Origin: Rhynchospora pubera
Taxonomy: Eukaryota > Streptophyta > Magnoliopsida > Poales > Cyperaceae
Length of the DNA: 64,000 nt
NCBI GenBank assembly: GCA_028095005.1
Contig: CM051461.1
Span: forward strand, 167,650,644 to 167,714,643
Direction of reading: 5' to 3'
Part shown: in pieces, positions 10,265 through 22,900 of the stretch
How the letters are laid out: the number at the start of each line of letters is the position of its first letter
Position numbering within the stretch: the stretch's first letter is position 1
Translations under genes and position numbers: made by a program
Notes under the pieces: model-generated
Database searches by the model: none
The model's input: the letters and a program-made list of their open reading frames with translations, nothing else
Told to the model about the DNA's origin: nothing

Positions 10265-12696
10265 TTAGGGTCGACAACGAATGCTTAGGTTTCTCCACCG
10301 AGTGATGTAGTTGTTGACTGATTCTCCTTTTCCCGGCTTTTCTTTAGCCATATCGGCCTTCGTGATCTCTTGGGTAAATTTTTCAAATGTCGAACAAAAT
10401 ATATCTTCCATTTCTTCCCAAGTTTTAATACTGTTTTTCTCTAATGAGGTGTACCAATCACGTGCTTCTCCCGTTAGACTTAAAGGGAATTGTCGCATTA
10501 ATAGGGCTTCATTGTGCGAGGTATCACCACATGAGTTTTTGAATTTGAACAAATGTTGCTCAGGACATTTCTTGTTCCCTCCATCGAACAATTGAAATCT
10601 TGGCCTGGCATACCATTCAGGATATTGCACAGAATCATATTCTCCGGGATATGGGTTCCCACGCCGTGTTACATGTTGGGTGGGACGAGACATACTCGTT
10701 TTTTGCAACTCTTGATCTATCATTTCTTGTATCTCTTTTTTAATATTTTCTCGCGTTTCAAAAGAAGCATTAGAAGAAGTTTCAATCTTTTCAGCAGTCT
10801 TTGGCATTAGCGCACTTTTTAGATAGCCTGACTTTACCCTTAAAGCATCATTTTCAGGAAAGAAATTTTCCCTTGGTTCCATTTTAATCGGATGGCTTTG
10901 AATATCCACATACCGCCTCCTTTCGCGGTTGGTTTCTTGCTTCCTCGGTGTTACTTCTTTCCACATAGTGGTATTGCCATCTTCCAAGGATACCCTCGAA
11001 TCAGGATCTTCTTCTTGTCTGTTTAAGTCTTCATCCCCTTTGTCGAAATAGGAACCTTCATCTTTCTTATGGTCAGAAGAAAGGTTCACATTCTCATCAT
11101 TTTGGGATGACATTATATTATCTCCATTTCGTTGATGGCCATCATTGTCGGAACTTGTTGTGCGGACCGAAATGGAGTCATCAATTTCTTCTCTCTCAGC
11201 AAATCCTATTACTGAGTTCTCATGGCATCTCTTGGGTAAGCATTGGTTCATAATTCTTTCCGATACAAATCTTCCCAGGAGTGGGTCTCGGAGCGGAATT
11301 TGTAGTGCTTTTGTGTTTGCTTGCTTGCCATTATCCTTTTCAGTTTTTGTGGAAAGGTCTCCTCCTTCCTTATCATTAGAACTCTTTGATACTTTCCAAG
11401 ACTCATGTGTGGACCTTATTGTCTTGCTAGGGTAATCTGGGGAGTGCGGAGTTCCATTTGCCCCCATTTTCTGGTAATGGCACAAAAATGATGTTTCTCT
11501 TGCCTCGAGATTTAGACGTGCATTTGAAGCGCCGAACTTTTCGAGCAAGGGACTTGCACCATTTTCGTTTTGGATTGACCGAAGCACTTTTGAGGCATAA
11601 ATTTGAGTTTCATCATCTTCGCCTTCAGCATCAGAATCACTCACATGAATCATGCAACATGACTCATTGTTCTCTGAATGTGTCAAATGGCTGTCTTGCA
11701 TGATTTTGGTGCTAGCTAGGTCTGTTGGTGCAAATGAGGCCTCTGTCTGAGCAGCTTGGTTCATCCCTTCAGTTGCAATTTCTCCGAAGAATTTATCGGA
11801 AATAGATTCTCTTCTTAGTTGCCTTTTCTTCGGAGGCTGAATTGTTATCTCACGTCTGTCAGGATATTCTTTAAAAGCTCTTAAGCGAGGCCTGTCAAAT
11901 GTATCAGGTATTTCTCCGCTTACGGCCTTATCGTTGTCATTGGCTTGTGTAGGGTCCAATTTTCGGTTTAGGGATTTGTCATTGGTATCCAATGGTCTTT
12001 GTTGAGAGTTTGCCCCCAGAGGTGGCCTGGGTGTGAAGTACTTTGCATCTGGAAGTCTCATTTCATAGATAGAGAAAGGATGCTCTTCTCCTTTTATCAC
12101 TCCATGGGTTCCATTTCTAACATACTTTATGCATCGATGCAAAGTGGAAGGTACCAACTGATATGTATGCAACCAAGGGCGACCTAATAACACCTTATAA
12201 GATACGTTGGCATCCATGACATAGAACTTTGCTTGAGTTTCAAGTTTTCCAAAACGGAACTTCAGAGTGACTACTCCAAGTGCTCTCTGAGAATGTAAAT
12301 TGAACCCATAGATCTTTGATCGACTTTGAGTCAAGGTATTACTGTCGAGCGAGAAGTATTTCAGTGACTCCAATGGAAGGATATTAACTGCTGACCCTGG
12401 ATCGACTAGTATTCGGTTGATTTTAACTCCATTTGATACTCCCGTGATGTACAATGGTTTATTATGATATGTTGCTCCATCAGGGAGATCGTTCTTCGTA
12501 AAGGTAATCGATGAAAAATTATCATCGATGGTTTCTTCAACCGTTCGATGCGTATAAGATTCTTCTGAATTTTGCTTGGGTCTTCCAGAGCTATATGTTT
12601 CGTCATTAGTCGCACAAACAGTCGCAACATCCTTCAATTTCGTGACCATTTTCATGGCATGGTTTCCACATCCTCCATTTTGCCGTATTGACTGAT
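10265..12696 (-). CDS. gag: Outer Gag polyprotein, central part: retropepsin-like domain then Gag domain
   Basis: Reading on the minus strand from the insertion site, the first domain matches the protease region of the inner Pol: NKPLYITG, then LVDPGSAVNILP (the catalytic D-x-G region), then LLGRPWL. It is followed by a long charged linker. The Gag domain comes last (PRFQLFDG, SLTGEARDWYTSLE, WEEMEDIFCSTF, ITRWRNLSIRC) and aligns with the inner Gag. A protease-like domain upstream of Gag reverses the usual order. The ORF ends at TAA (10265-10267), where the inner Gag has a sense codon; downstream the same frame stays open to 8378. The first codons of the unspliced ORF (12697-12769) belong to the inner LTR, not to this gene. 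Confidence 0.82.
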
Positions 12697-12701
12697 GAAA
12701 T
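12697..12701. repeat. Target-site duplication GAAAT, left copy
   Basis: GAAAT directly precedes the inner 5' LTR and recurs right after its 3' LTR at 40492-40496. A 5-bp duplication is usual for Ty3/gypsy integrases. Confidence 0.92.
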
Positions 12702-13538
12702 TGTTTAACCCTATTTTGTGATGCCAAAATCCCAAAATCATTGAATAATTCCATGAAAAATAAATTCAAAGAAGTTGAGGAAAATCATGAAAAATGCCAA
12801 ACAAGTCCCAAAAATCACAGAAAAAATACCCAGAGGCTTAGAGAATTATGGAGAAAATTATGAGGCATAAGACACATACAAAGGATTCATGGAGTGCCCC
12901 ATCTCATGCAAAAGACCCCTAAACCTTGTGAAAAATAAATAAAATGGTAGAAGGGGTATTTATGGAAAATCCTTGGGATTATTAGATTCTCCATATTTTT
13001 ATGGATTTATGCTCAAAATCTCATGAAAAAACTCGATTAGGAAGGCTGCCAAAGAATTTATTTTGGATCCAATAAAACACAAAACTATACAAATTGAATC
13101 AATGGAGAAAGCCAATACCAAAAAAAATGGAGAGGGCAAGCAGCGATTCAAATTTCCCCCCGTACAGAAATGTGTCTTGGCAACGCCCGTTTTACTCTGC
13201 GCCAGTGTTAATGAAGTAAGAGATAGTATGTGGTCCACAGAAAACGGGTGCACGCAAAGGAAAGAGGAGAAGTATCGCTGAGTGAATGAAGAATGAACCC
13301 TTCGCGAGTAAAAGATGGTCGCGCGTGGAGCACATAGCACATGAGAAACTACAAGCCTCTGGACCCATACAACATGCCCTGGTGTACCATGCTCCATGTG
13401 CAATCGGGACTAAGAAATAAGAAGGGAAGAGGAGAGCTCCTAACCAAAATTCGTTGGAAATGGATTCTGTTACGCATAACCACCGGGCTGGAGGGGAGAT
13501 GCATTGCACCTGGACGGAATGGAAGCAGGGGCATTGCC

Positions 13539-13545
13539 TATAAAA
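13539..13545 (+). promoter_or_regulatory. TATA box of inner 5' LTR
   Basis: CCTATAAAAGGAG is a textbook plant TATA box. It is about 840 bp inside the LTR, suggesting transcription from about 13570 and a U3 of about 0.85 kb. The same motif is at 36481 in the 3' LTR. Confidence 0.65.
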
Positions 13546-16469
13546 GGAGCAGCGAAGGAAGAGAAAGGGAGGGGACAGAGGGAACTTCTGGAGATCACTT
13601 CTCAGATTCCCCAAATCACATACACTCACTTAGAAAGAGAGAGGCATTCCCACAAACACTTGTTAGGTTAGCACAGAAAATAGGTGAAATCAAGAGATTT
13701 CTTGTGTAATTGAAGAATTAAGAAGGTAAAGAGAAGAAAGACAAGTAAGGTAAGGCTGTAACGAGGTCGAATTTGATGTGTGAATGCTTGATTTTGATGA
13801 TATTCGTATCTTGTATGTTCTTTGATGACCTCGATTTGTTCTTTTTAGTAATCGATCCTGTTTCTTCGACTCTTTCGACATGGATTGGATTAGATAGATT
13901 TTCATTGTTATGTCATTTCTTATCTCAAGATCTGAAAGTTTAATTCATGGATTCCATGGCCTAGACGATCAGAATTTGGGAAAAGGAACGACGTTTGTTC
14001 ATTTGCAAGTTAGATTACGCCATAGTTTTGTTTAAAATTTTATTCCCCGATCTGGAAGCCTAGGTTAAGGATTCCTTAGCCTAAGCAATCAAGGACGAGA
14101 ATTAAAGTTCAAACAATAAAGGATTTATCTTTATTTGCTTTGCTGGATTAATGTTGTTTCCTGTGTTCGATTTTCTTTGTATAGCAAGGGAGTCTAGACT
14201 ACAGATTCTGTGGCTTAGACAACTAGTGATCGAGTTATGATATTTCGCCTAAATAATCTGTGTTCCTTTTTTGCTTAAACTTCTTCTTAATGCCTCTTTG
14301 AAATCTGGTTCCCCTGGGTCCCTTGTGGCTTCTCTCAATAATGGTCTAAATTGAGATCTTCTCAGAGTTAGACTTGAAAGAAGCAACTTAGCTTGAGGTT
14401 TCTCTCTAGACTAAGTACATGTTGTGACTTAAATCAAAGCCTCTTTGGTTTAAGTCAAGGTTCTTTGATCTGAACTTGTATGAGTATAGGTCAAAGAATC
14501 TCCTAAATGCATCTCACATTTAGGCAACATGCTGCCCAAATTCCATCAGCTCATAGATCAATTGCAATAAATTTAAGTGTAGGGACTTTAAGGGATAAGT
14601 TATGTCTCTTGTATATCAGTCAAGATCAATTTGATTATTACTAAAAGGTGAGGGTTGTTCTGACAAAATGCCATAGCATTGAAATTCCATTAGATACTTT
14701 TACATTGTATTTCCTTATTTAAATTCTGGACCAAAATGCATAAATTGACTGTGCAAGAGAACATTAAAAGCTTGTAGCTTGATTGCTCCTGAGCCATAGG
14801 TTAATATGGTACTGTGATTAAAATTCTTGGAAATGACCAGTGTTAATGAGATATAATATGTGGAATTCACAGGGTTTTAGTGAAGTCTTGTGTGACTATG
14901 TATCGTATATAAGTATTTGATTTTCCTGAGGGCTTAAGAAGATATTTGTATGACGAAACTTGATCCCTAGTACTTGTCAGTTACAAGGATAGATCAATTT
15001 GGCTACCATTATTGCTTTGACTGGCCTGATAAAATGTTGCTAATAGCATGAGGTCCAAAGAGCCTGGACATAGAGATGAAGAACTGCTTAAATAAGTATA
15101 GTAGTGTTAATCATAGGTATAAAGTTATTTTCCTTATTGTTTCAGTTATAATTACAGCCGTATGCAAAGTTAGGAATAATGTGAACTGAACATTGTAATC
15201 GAACTTAAATCAACACTATTCAGCATCAACCTTTGGTACGTCTCATGAACGATGGAATTATCCCATGAGGCCACAGTAGAGCAAGGTTAATTAAGCCCAG
15301 AGTTACGTTCCTTCCTTCATCGTGAGATTTCTATGGTTAATCTCATCGATTAGAATTGTGGGGATCATTGGATAAATGAAATTGAAACTTATAGGGATCT
15401 AATTGAACTCTAATCTTACTGCTATGCGAAACCCTTCGTCCCTGGGCCAAATGCTAAAGACTTGATGACTACCAAGACAGCCATCGTCTTCATCTTTACT
15501 TCACGATCCTGATGAGCTCTCTCGAGTAAGTCGAGATGGTCGGAGGACTTAGCGGATCCCTGCCCGTTTTCCGTCGGACCCGATTATGGTGAAACGAATC
15601 CATTTTCTTCTTTTTGAAACCTCAGCGCCAAACCCTTCTGTGATCGCTTGAGGCAGAAGAGGCGTGTGGTCTGTCAAGAACTCGCTACACAGGACCCGCG
15701 TGAAGGATTTGTATCAACATGACGTCAGCCACGCCAGTCAGCATCAATCAATGACAAATCAATGCCACCTCAATTCCTGAAGCTGACGTGGAACTGTTAG
15801 AGGGCGCCATGAGAGCAGAAAGCTTTAAAAATTTGTTAAAAATAATAGGAAACCCCTAAAAATATAAACGACACATCTATAAAATTCTAAAAATAAAAAT
15901 AAACCGACTTCACTGATACTTTGATATGAAAAGATATCAAAGTGACGGCCTTTTGTATTGTTGAAGTATTTTCGCTTTAAAAAATGAATTTTAAAAAAAA
16001 AAATAAGATAAACTCTTTTATAAAAATGCTAAGTATTTTCAAAATAAGAATTACAAATATACTACTTTTAAAAGCTAAATATAATATACTCAAATATAAA
16101 AAAATATATATTTTTTTAAAAAAAAAAAGGTCAAAAAGCTTTCAAGTATCTAGTATACTCGATTATGGATATTTTCAAAAGTCTAAATGATTTCAAAAAT
16201 GATATCTTCTAAAGTCAAATATCTTCCAAGATCAAGTATTTTGAAGTAAAAAAAGTAGTAATTTCAAAAGTCAAAAGTGCAAAAGGCCAAAGTGAATAAA
16301 ATCACCAATATTCCCAAGAGAAATCTCAGAAATTAAAAGTTCAAACACGAAACCCAAAGTCAAAGCCAAAACCTCTCCGTTTGAGGAAAAGTCCCTCACT
16401 AAGGTTGAGATCGACCTTAGACGACTCAGAAAACGAATTCTTACGGGCCCCCCTCGTCCAAAGAATTCT

Positions 16470-17060
16470 ATTTTTGTTCTCATAAGAAGACCGACGAAGA
16501 TGGTCCCGAGAACCGACTCTTATTAAGAAGACCGATGAAGATGGTCCCTAGGGTCGTTAAAGAACCAACTCTCATTAAGAAGACCGATGAAGATGGTCCC
16601 TAGGGTTGTAAAAGAACCAACTTTCGTCGAGTAGCCATCAAAGAGGACCCGAAGGTTGTAAAACTCCTTTTGTTCTCATAAGAAGACCGATGAAGATGGT
16701 CCCGAAAACCGACTCTTATTAAGAAGACCGATGAAGATGGTCCCTAGGGTCTTTAAAGAACCAACTCTTATTAAGAAGACCGATGAAGATGGTCCCTAGG
16801 GTTGTAAAAGAACCAACTTTAGCTCAAAGGCGCTACATGCCCCTAAGGTTGTAAAACTCCTCTTTTGTTCTCACAAGAAGACCGACTAAGATGGTCCCGA
16901 GGACCGACTCTTATTAAGAAGACCGACGTAGATGGTCCCTAGGGTCGTTAAAGAACCAACTCTTATTAAGAAGACCGATAAAGATGGTCCCTAGGGTTGT
17001 AAAAGAACCAACTTTCGTCGTTGCCGCCCAAGAGGCCCCGAAGGTTGTAAAACTCCTTTT
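16470..17060. repeat. Higher-order tandem array in inner 5' LTR
   Basis: Units of about 50 bp built on AAGAAGACCGATGAAGATGG and TCCCTAGGG are grouped into three higher-order copies starting near 16471, 16668 and 16863, a period of about 196 bp. Each group ends with a divergent unit carrying GGTTGTAAAACTCC. The same array is at 39407-39999. Confidence 0.88.
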
Positions 17061-17561
17061 CACTCTCACAAGAAGGCCAGTCATAGCCCCGAGAGTTCAC
17101 CATGAATAACCTCGAGATAAGCCTTCCCTTTCATCAATCAAAACCTCTTCTAAACCAAAAATCCATTCCCTTCTTTTGGTCAAGTCTGAAGTCTTTTGTC
17201 GATCCTTAATTGGGTCCCGTCCATTGAGTTTGGTACCATCAATTAAGCCCTCCGCGATAATACTCCATAAGTTTCTTTTCTTAGCCCATTACGCCAATAT
17301 CCTTTATATCCCTTAATCAGAGGTTCTCGTAGGCAACTACGGGGTAATTAACAGTAGGGGCTTGCGCCTACTGGAAAGAAAGGACCCGCTAAATCAAGAA
17401 ACTTCTTTAAGTAGCGACTCTTTATAGGATTCTCTTGTTTCGAGAGATGTTCGCTAAAGAGATCGAAACCTTAAGGGAGGTGAATCTAAGGCTATGTTCC
17501 CATTGTTCTTCGAGAAATTCCTTCGAGGGGAATAATGAGGAAAAAGCCGCGACAGATTCTC

Positions 17562-17580
17562 TGGCACGCCCGGTGGGACC
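17562..17580 (+). other. Primer-binding site of inner element
   Basis: TGGCACGCCCGGTGGGACC begins 7 nt after the LTR end. The TGG start pairs with the CCA end of a tRNA, probably the tRNA-Arg type used by Tat elements, although I cannot confirm the isoacceptor. The outer element has the identical 19 bases on the minus strand. Confidence 0.85.
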
Positions 17581-17685
17581 TCTTTCTCCTCTCATCTTTG
17601 GGATTCGAAGAGTGACGTAAGGGCTAAGGATATTTTAATGAACACTCCTAACGGTAACATTTAGTTGGTGTTATTGCAGATTGAA

Positions 17686-19947
17686 ATGGCATTCGCACCA
17701 ATTGACGCTTTCAAGCCGACATGAGTTCTCCAGATCGGAGGAGTGCCGATCTGCTACAATGACGAGTTCACAATTGGAGGTATGCCGTTTGGACACTCTT
17801 ATGTGCCCGTCGTTCAAGTCGCCGATGGTACTTTTCAATTGGCCAAAGTCGTGGTGGAGGAACCGCGCGAGGAAGTGGTGGAAGTCTCCAAAATCGTGGA
17901 GGATCCTATGGAGGTTGATGTCATCAAGGAGGAAGAATGGTCCATTGTTCCTCACAAGCGGGCCCGCTCAAGCCCAATCCTTTCTCCTCAACAACCACGC
18001 CGATTCAATCGCCGCTCTCCTTCCAAGAAGATGGTGGTAAAGAAGGTGTATGCACCAATCTCCCGAAGTGCAAGAACTATGAAGGAGGTTCAACGGGCCT
18101 ATAAAAATGAGTTGGATGCAAGACCCAATTTGCCAGTGAGCAATCCTTTTGCCTCGCTCCGTCTAGTGCGAAAGAACTCGCCCACGGCCATACTGAAGAC
18201 TATGGAAGAGTTCCCTCCTGAGTACCAAGTGCAATTTAGGGGAAGAAGCCCTCAAGACCGGCAGTCGGTGAAGGAGAGATTGACATTCCCACGAGTATCG
18301 GCTCACGATCGATTGGGGCCAAAGGGTCAAAAGAAAGGATCCTCTTCGGTGCACCAGAGATTGGGGCAAAGGATCAAGCCGGCCAAAGAGAGATTGGGGC
18401 CCAAGAAGGTGTGGGTGCCCAAAGAAAAAGCACAACCTATGGAAATGGACCGAGAGCCACGCCACAAGAAGAGACATGTGGCACGGGAGGGCAGTCAACT
18501 TGTGGTTCATGCTCGAGTTAACATGGTGGAGATAAGCGAAGAATATGAAATGCATGCCTTCGTGAATATGGCTAGTGATGGAGAAATCCTATTCACTAAG
18601 AAAAACAGCAAAGATAAGCAAGATCGCGCCTCTTCAAGCCATCTTTTAAGCGGAGAAGGACCGACAGAAGATGAAGAAAGAGATGTGAATGGCGAAGATC
18701 GTTGGAACGAAGGTGAAAGACCGAAACTGATGAGTATTATAGAAAGAAATGAAAAGAAGATGGCGGCTATGATGGATGAAAGAGAAAAAGAAAGAAAAAT
18801 ATTCAAGAAGATGTATAAGCTTCTTGAGAAGAAGAAATTGCTTGAAGATCTTGAGAAGGAGGGTTTTTCTAGTGAAGAAGAAGAGGAGTACAAAGGGAAA
18901 ATACTCAAGGAAAGAAGAAGTAAGAGTAAATATGAATACTCCGATGAAGAAGGAGAAAGGCCTAAAAGAAGACTCTCTAAAGAAAGAAGGAATAAGCACA
19001 AGTATGAATCATCAGAAGAGGATGAAGAGAAAACATACCGAAGATATCTCAAAGGGAGAAGAAACAAAGCGAGATACGAATCTAGTGAAGAAGAAATGCT
19101 TGAGCGTAGGCATCGGACTGGGGCAAGACGGCCCGATTCAACCAAGCAAGTCATTCAAGAGATGATTAATCTACAGCTGCAAGCCACGGGAGTGGGCCGA
19201 TTTGTTAATTTGCGCAAGAGATGTGGAAGGCCATACCCTAGGGAATATGAACACATTCCTTATCCCATCGGTTATCAAGTGCCAAAGTTCAACCTATTCG
19301 ATGGAACGGGTAAAGAAAGCATCACACCCGATCAACATCTTATCCAGTTTCGCAATGCATGTGGAAACACCGCGCATGATGAAGCTCTCTTGCTCAAGCA
19401 ATTCTCTCAGAGCCTCACTGGGGCAGCATTCGAGTGGTATTCATCTCTCGAGAATGATTCCGTGGACACATGGGAGGAGATGGAGGATTTATTTAGAGCC
19501 AAGTTCGCCATGGTCAACCAAAGGCTCCTAGTAGCCGATGTCGCGTGTGAAAAGCCAAAGCCGGGTGAAGCACCGCTCGATTACATCAACCGATGGAGAA
19601 ACATGCACATAAGGTGTTCTCATCAGATGCCTGAAAGAGAGGCGGTTGAGTTCTTGATAAGGAATCTTGATGACTGGATAAAGCGACCTCTCTCGGGTAG
19701 CGATATCTATACCTACGAGGATTTGGTAACACGGGTTGCAAGAATAGTGCACATTGGTCCTCCTAAGGAGACACCAAGCTTTAGAGGCGAATCAAGAAAC
19801 AAAGCACAAGGGCCTATTAAGATAGCGGGTGCAACGAAGCATCAACAAGCCAAGGCGGCGGTCAAAGGAACTTCCGCAACAATGGCAACAACAATAACAA
19901 TAATGGCAATGGAAATGATCGTGCAACCACTCTCAACGAACGATTGA
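17686..19947 (+). CDS. gag: Inner Gag polyprotein with an early in-frame TGA
   Basis: The longest open frame starts at ATG 17743 (734 codons), but an in-frame ATG at 17686 opens a likely true start whose frame is cut by TGA at 17722-17724, a position that would fit TGG. The protein has a basic, KR-rich N-terminal region and then Glu/Arg-rich repeats (about residues 330-450 from 17743). The Gag domain follows at about 470-650, with NLFDGTGKE, HDEALLLKQF, SLTGAAFEWYSSLE and YINRWRNMHIRC. The final residues after about 19866 look like translation in the wrong frame: the -1 frame there encodes a plausible Asn-rich linker leading to the zinc knuckle. Gag forms the virus-like particle that packages element RNA. 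Confidence 0.85.
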
Positions 19948-22900
19948 GTAGGCCATACTCATTTAAGAAGGAGAAAACTGCAGCCTTGTTAAAGCAACTC
20001 TTAGATGGAAAAGCCATAGAATTGCCGGTGTGTAAAAGGATGGAAGAAATGCACAAGACCAACGATCCAACCTATTGTGCTTTTCATAGAGTCCTAGGTC
20101 ATCCAACGGGTGATTGCTATGTCTTTAAGAATATAGTGGAGAAGATGGTTAAGGAAGGGGATTTGGTCTTGCCTGAGAGTTATAAGCAAACACCTGCTCC
20201 GCATGCGCAAGCCAATGTGGTAGCGCAAAGAGGCAATCCAAGGCGAAATGTGGAATGCAACGTCATTGTCATAGTAGATGAAGATGAAGATGAAAAGGAA
20301 ATGCAAAAAGTAGAAAGGATGAAAGAAAAAGAAAATGAAAATAAAAAGAAGGAAGATGTGGAAGAAAAGAAAAGTGGGGTTGAGAATAGTAAAGAGAAGA
20401 AAAGTGAAAAAGAGAAAGACAAAGAAGCGGTGTTAAGAATCAAAGACACAAAAGAAGAAAAGGAGGAAGTGGTCACGTATTATTATGATGATGACACGGA
20501 AGATGAGGATGAAGCGCCATATCAAGGTCTTTTCGCCAAAGGCATGTTCAAGGAAAAGGATTGTCATGTGAACTTGCGATCGGGCACGAACATTCCCGAG
20601 AGGCAAGTTCCCAAGGAAAGTGAAAAGGCAAAAGGCAAGGGTAGAATCCAAGAGGTGGAAGATGAACCCGGACCAAGCCACAAAACGAAAGAAATAAAAG
20701 GAGAATATAATATTTTGGCTCATCTAAGGCGCACTCCCGCATTGATAAGCGTGTTTGAAGCGTTAATGATGTCCAAGGACTTGCGGGAAACCATGATGGA
20801 AATGCTCAAAGAGCCCGAGAGATTCCAAGCCTACGTGGCCGAGAAGTACATGACCGAGGCCCTTTACATTGAGCCACAAAGTCAAATCACCTTCACGAAT
20901 GATGATCTGATGATGGGAACTTCTTGTCACAACAAGCCATTGTACATTACGGGCAAGACCAACGGAAGTCAGCTAAGCCGCATGTTGGTTGACCCTGGGT
21001 CCTCTATTAACATCCTACCACTCAACTCATTGAATCAATTGGCCTTAGGTGGAAGGCGACTCTCTGATGAAAATGTGTTCATACATGGCTTTAATCAAAA
21101 TTCCGAGCGAGCCTTAGGGGCCATTACGTTGTCTATGAAGTTTGGAGAGCTCGAAACGTTAGTGAAGTTCTATGTAATCGATGCGGATACTTCCTATCGG
21201 GCTCTATTAGGAAGGCCATGGCTACATGAAAACAGCCTTGTACCCTCAACCCTCCACCAATGCGTCAAATACATAAGAGATGGTGAGCAAAAGATGATTA
21301 GGGGCGATGCTCAACACTACGGTGTACACGAGGTAGAGTTGGAAGAGATTGATCGATTTTATGCTCCAACCTCACAAAGAAGCACTTCCCCAACCCTAAG
21401 GTCAAGAGTGGCACCTCGTGAGAAAAGCGAAGAGAAGATAAAGCTAAAAGAAAGACTAAAGACCTCATGTGCTGTGAAAACTCCCATCTACATAAAGTCA
21501 TCCGATGATGAAGATGAAAATAAAGGTCGAGGCGGAAAGATTCACATAAAGAGCGATTCGGAAGAGGAAGAGCAAGAGTCAAAAAGGGTGGTTCATGTTT
21601 ATGATATGGAATCAGACGAAGAGTTCTATGGTGACGAAAAATGTTTCGACTTCCTCGAATGCCACATGGTCGGGATAACACCTGTTGAAGCAAACATAGA
21701 AGATGAAGATCTAATCCAAGCGGCGAAAAATGCTCCGCAAGAGTTAGAAGACGGAGGTCAGAATACAATTGATGATCTCCTCAAGATAAATTTGGGTACC
21801 GAAGAAGATCCACGCCCGACTTTCATAAGCGCATCACTTCCTCCCGAGAAACAAGAACAATTAAAGCAACTTTTGATGGGGTACAAAGATTGCTTTGCAT
21901 GGAATTACACCGAAATGCCGGGCCTCGATCCCGCTTTAGCTTCTCACAAGCTAAAAATTGACCCAAGTGTGAAACCCGTCAAACAAGCTCCTAGGCGGAT
22001 GCGAGTTGAACTTGAAGAGAAAGTAGTTGAAGAGGTGAAAAAGTTGATCGAAGCGGGGTTCATTCGAGAGGAAGAAAGTCCCATTTGGGTGGCAAACATC
22101 GTGCCCGTTAAGAAGAAGAATGGACAAATAAGAGTGTGTGTGGATTTTAGAGACTTGAACAAAGCGTGCCCAAAGGATGATTTTCCACTACCCGTAACCG
22201 AGCTGATTATCGATTATACTTCCTCTTATGTGGTATACTCCTTCATGGATGGGTCATCGGGGTATAACCAAATACCAATGGATAAAGAAGATCAACGCCA
22301 TACATCATTTCGCACCCCGATTGGTATCTTTTGCTACAAGGTGATGCCGTTTGGATTGAAGAATGCAGGTGCAACCTACCAAAGAGCCATGACCAAGATC
22401 TTTGATGATTTAATTCACAAGATTGTAGAATGCTATGTGGATGATCTGGTGGTAAAGGCCCGATCAATCGACGAGCATTTCGAGTATCTAAAGGTCGTGT
22501 TCGAACGACTAAGGAAGTACTCCTTGAAGATGAATCCGTTGAAGTGTGCCTTCATGGTATCTTCTGGAAAATTCTTAGGGTTTGTGGTAAGACACAGGGG
22601 CATTGAGATCGACCCCGCAAAAATCAAGGCGATTAGAGAAATGCCACCCCCAAAGACTATCAAGCAACTCCGCTCGTTACAGGGGCAATTGGCGTACGTG
22701 AGAAGATTCATCGCCAATCTTTCGGGGAGGATCAAACCATTTACTCACCTTACCAAGAAGGATGTACCTTTTAAATGGGATGCGAAATGTCAGAAGGCTT
22801 TCGAAGACATCAAAGAATATCTCCTCAAACCACTTGTCCTCGCTGCGCCTATCCAAGGAAAACCATTGATCCTCTACACTACGGCCTTGGATGGATCATT

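Larger units (their letters stand above)
12702..17554 (+). repeat. 5' LTR of inner element
   Basis: The repeat is 4853 bp, starts TGTTTAACCC, ends GCGACA, and is matched by 35644-40491. ORFs within it occur in both copies and resemble no known protein. Its 3' part carries a higher-order tandem array. Confidence 0.96.

Noticed and set aside
13192..13709. Overlapping ORFs of 122-145 codons on both strands of the inner LTR
   Set aside because: They overlap the TATA box and likely transcript start and show no family similarity.
16470..17060. CRISPR-like regular repeats
   Set aside because: Plant LTR tandem repeats without unique spacers; not a CRISPR array.
18507..19154. 215-codon minus-strand ORF opposite gag
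   Set aside because: A Ser/Leu-rich shadow of the Glu/Lys/Arg-rich gag coding strand.
19821..19947. Programmed -1 frameshift site between gag and pol
   Set aside because: No slippery heptamer is evident; kept only as an alternative to a one-base deletion.
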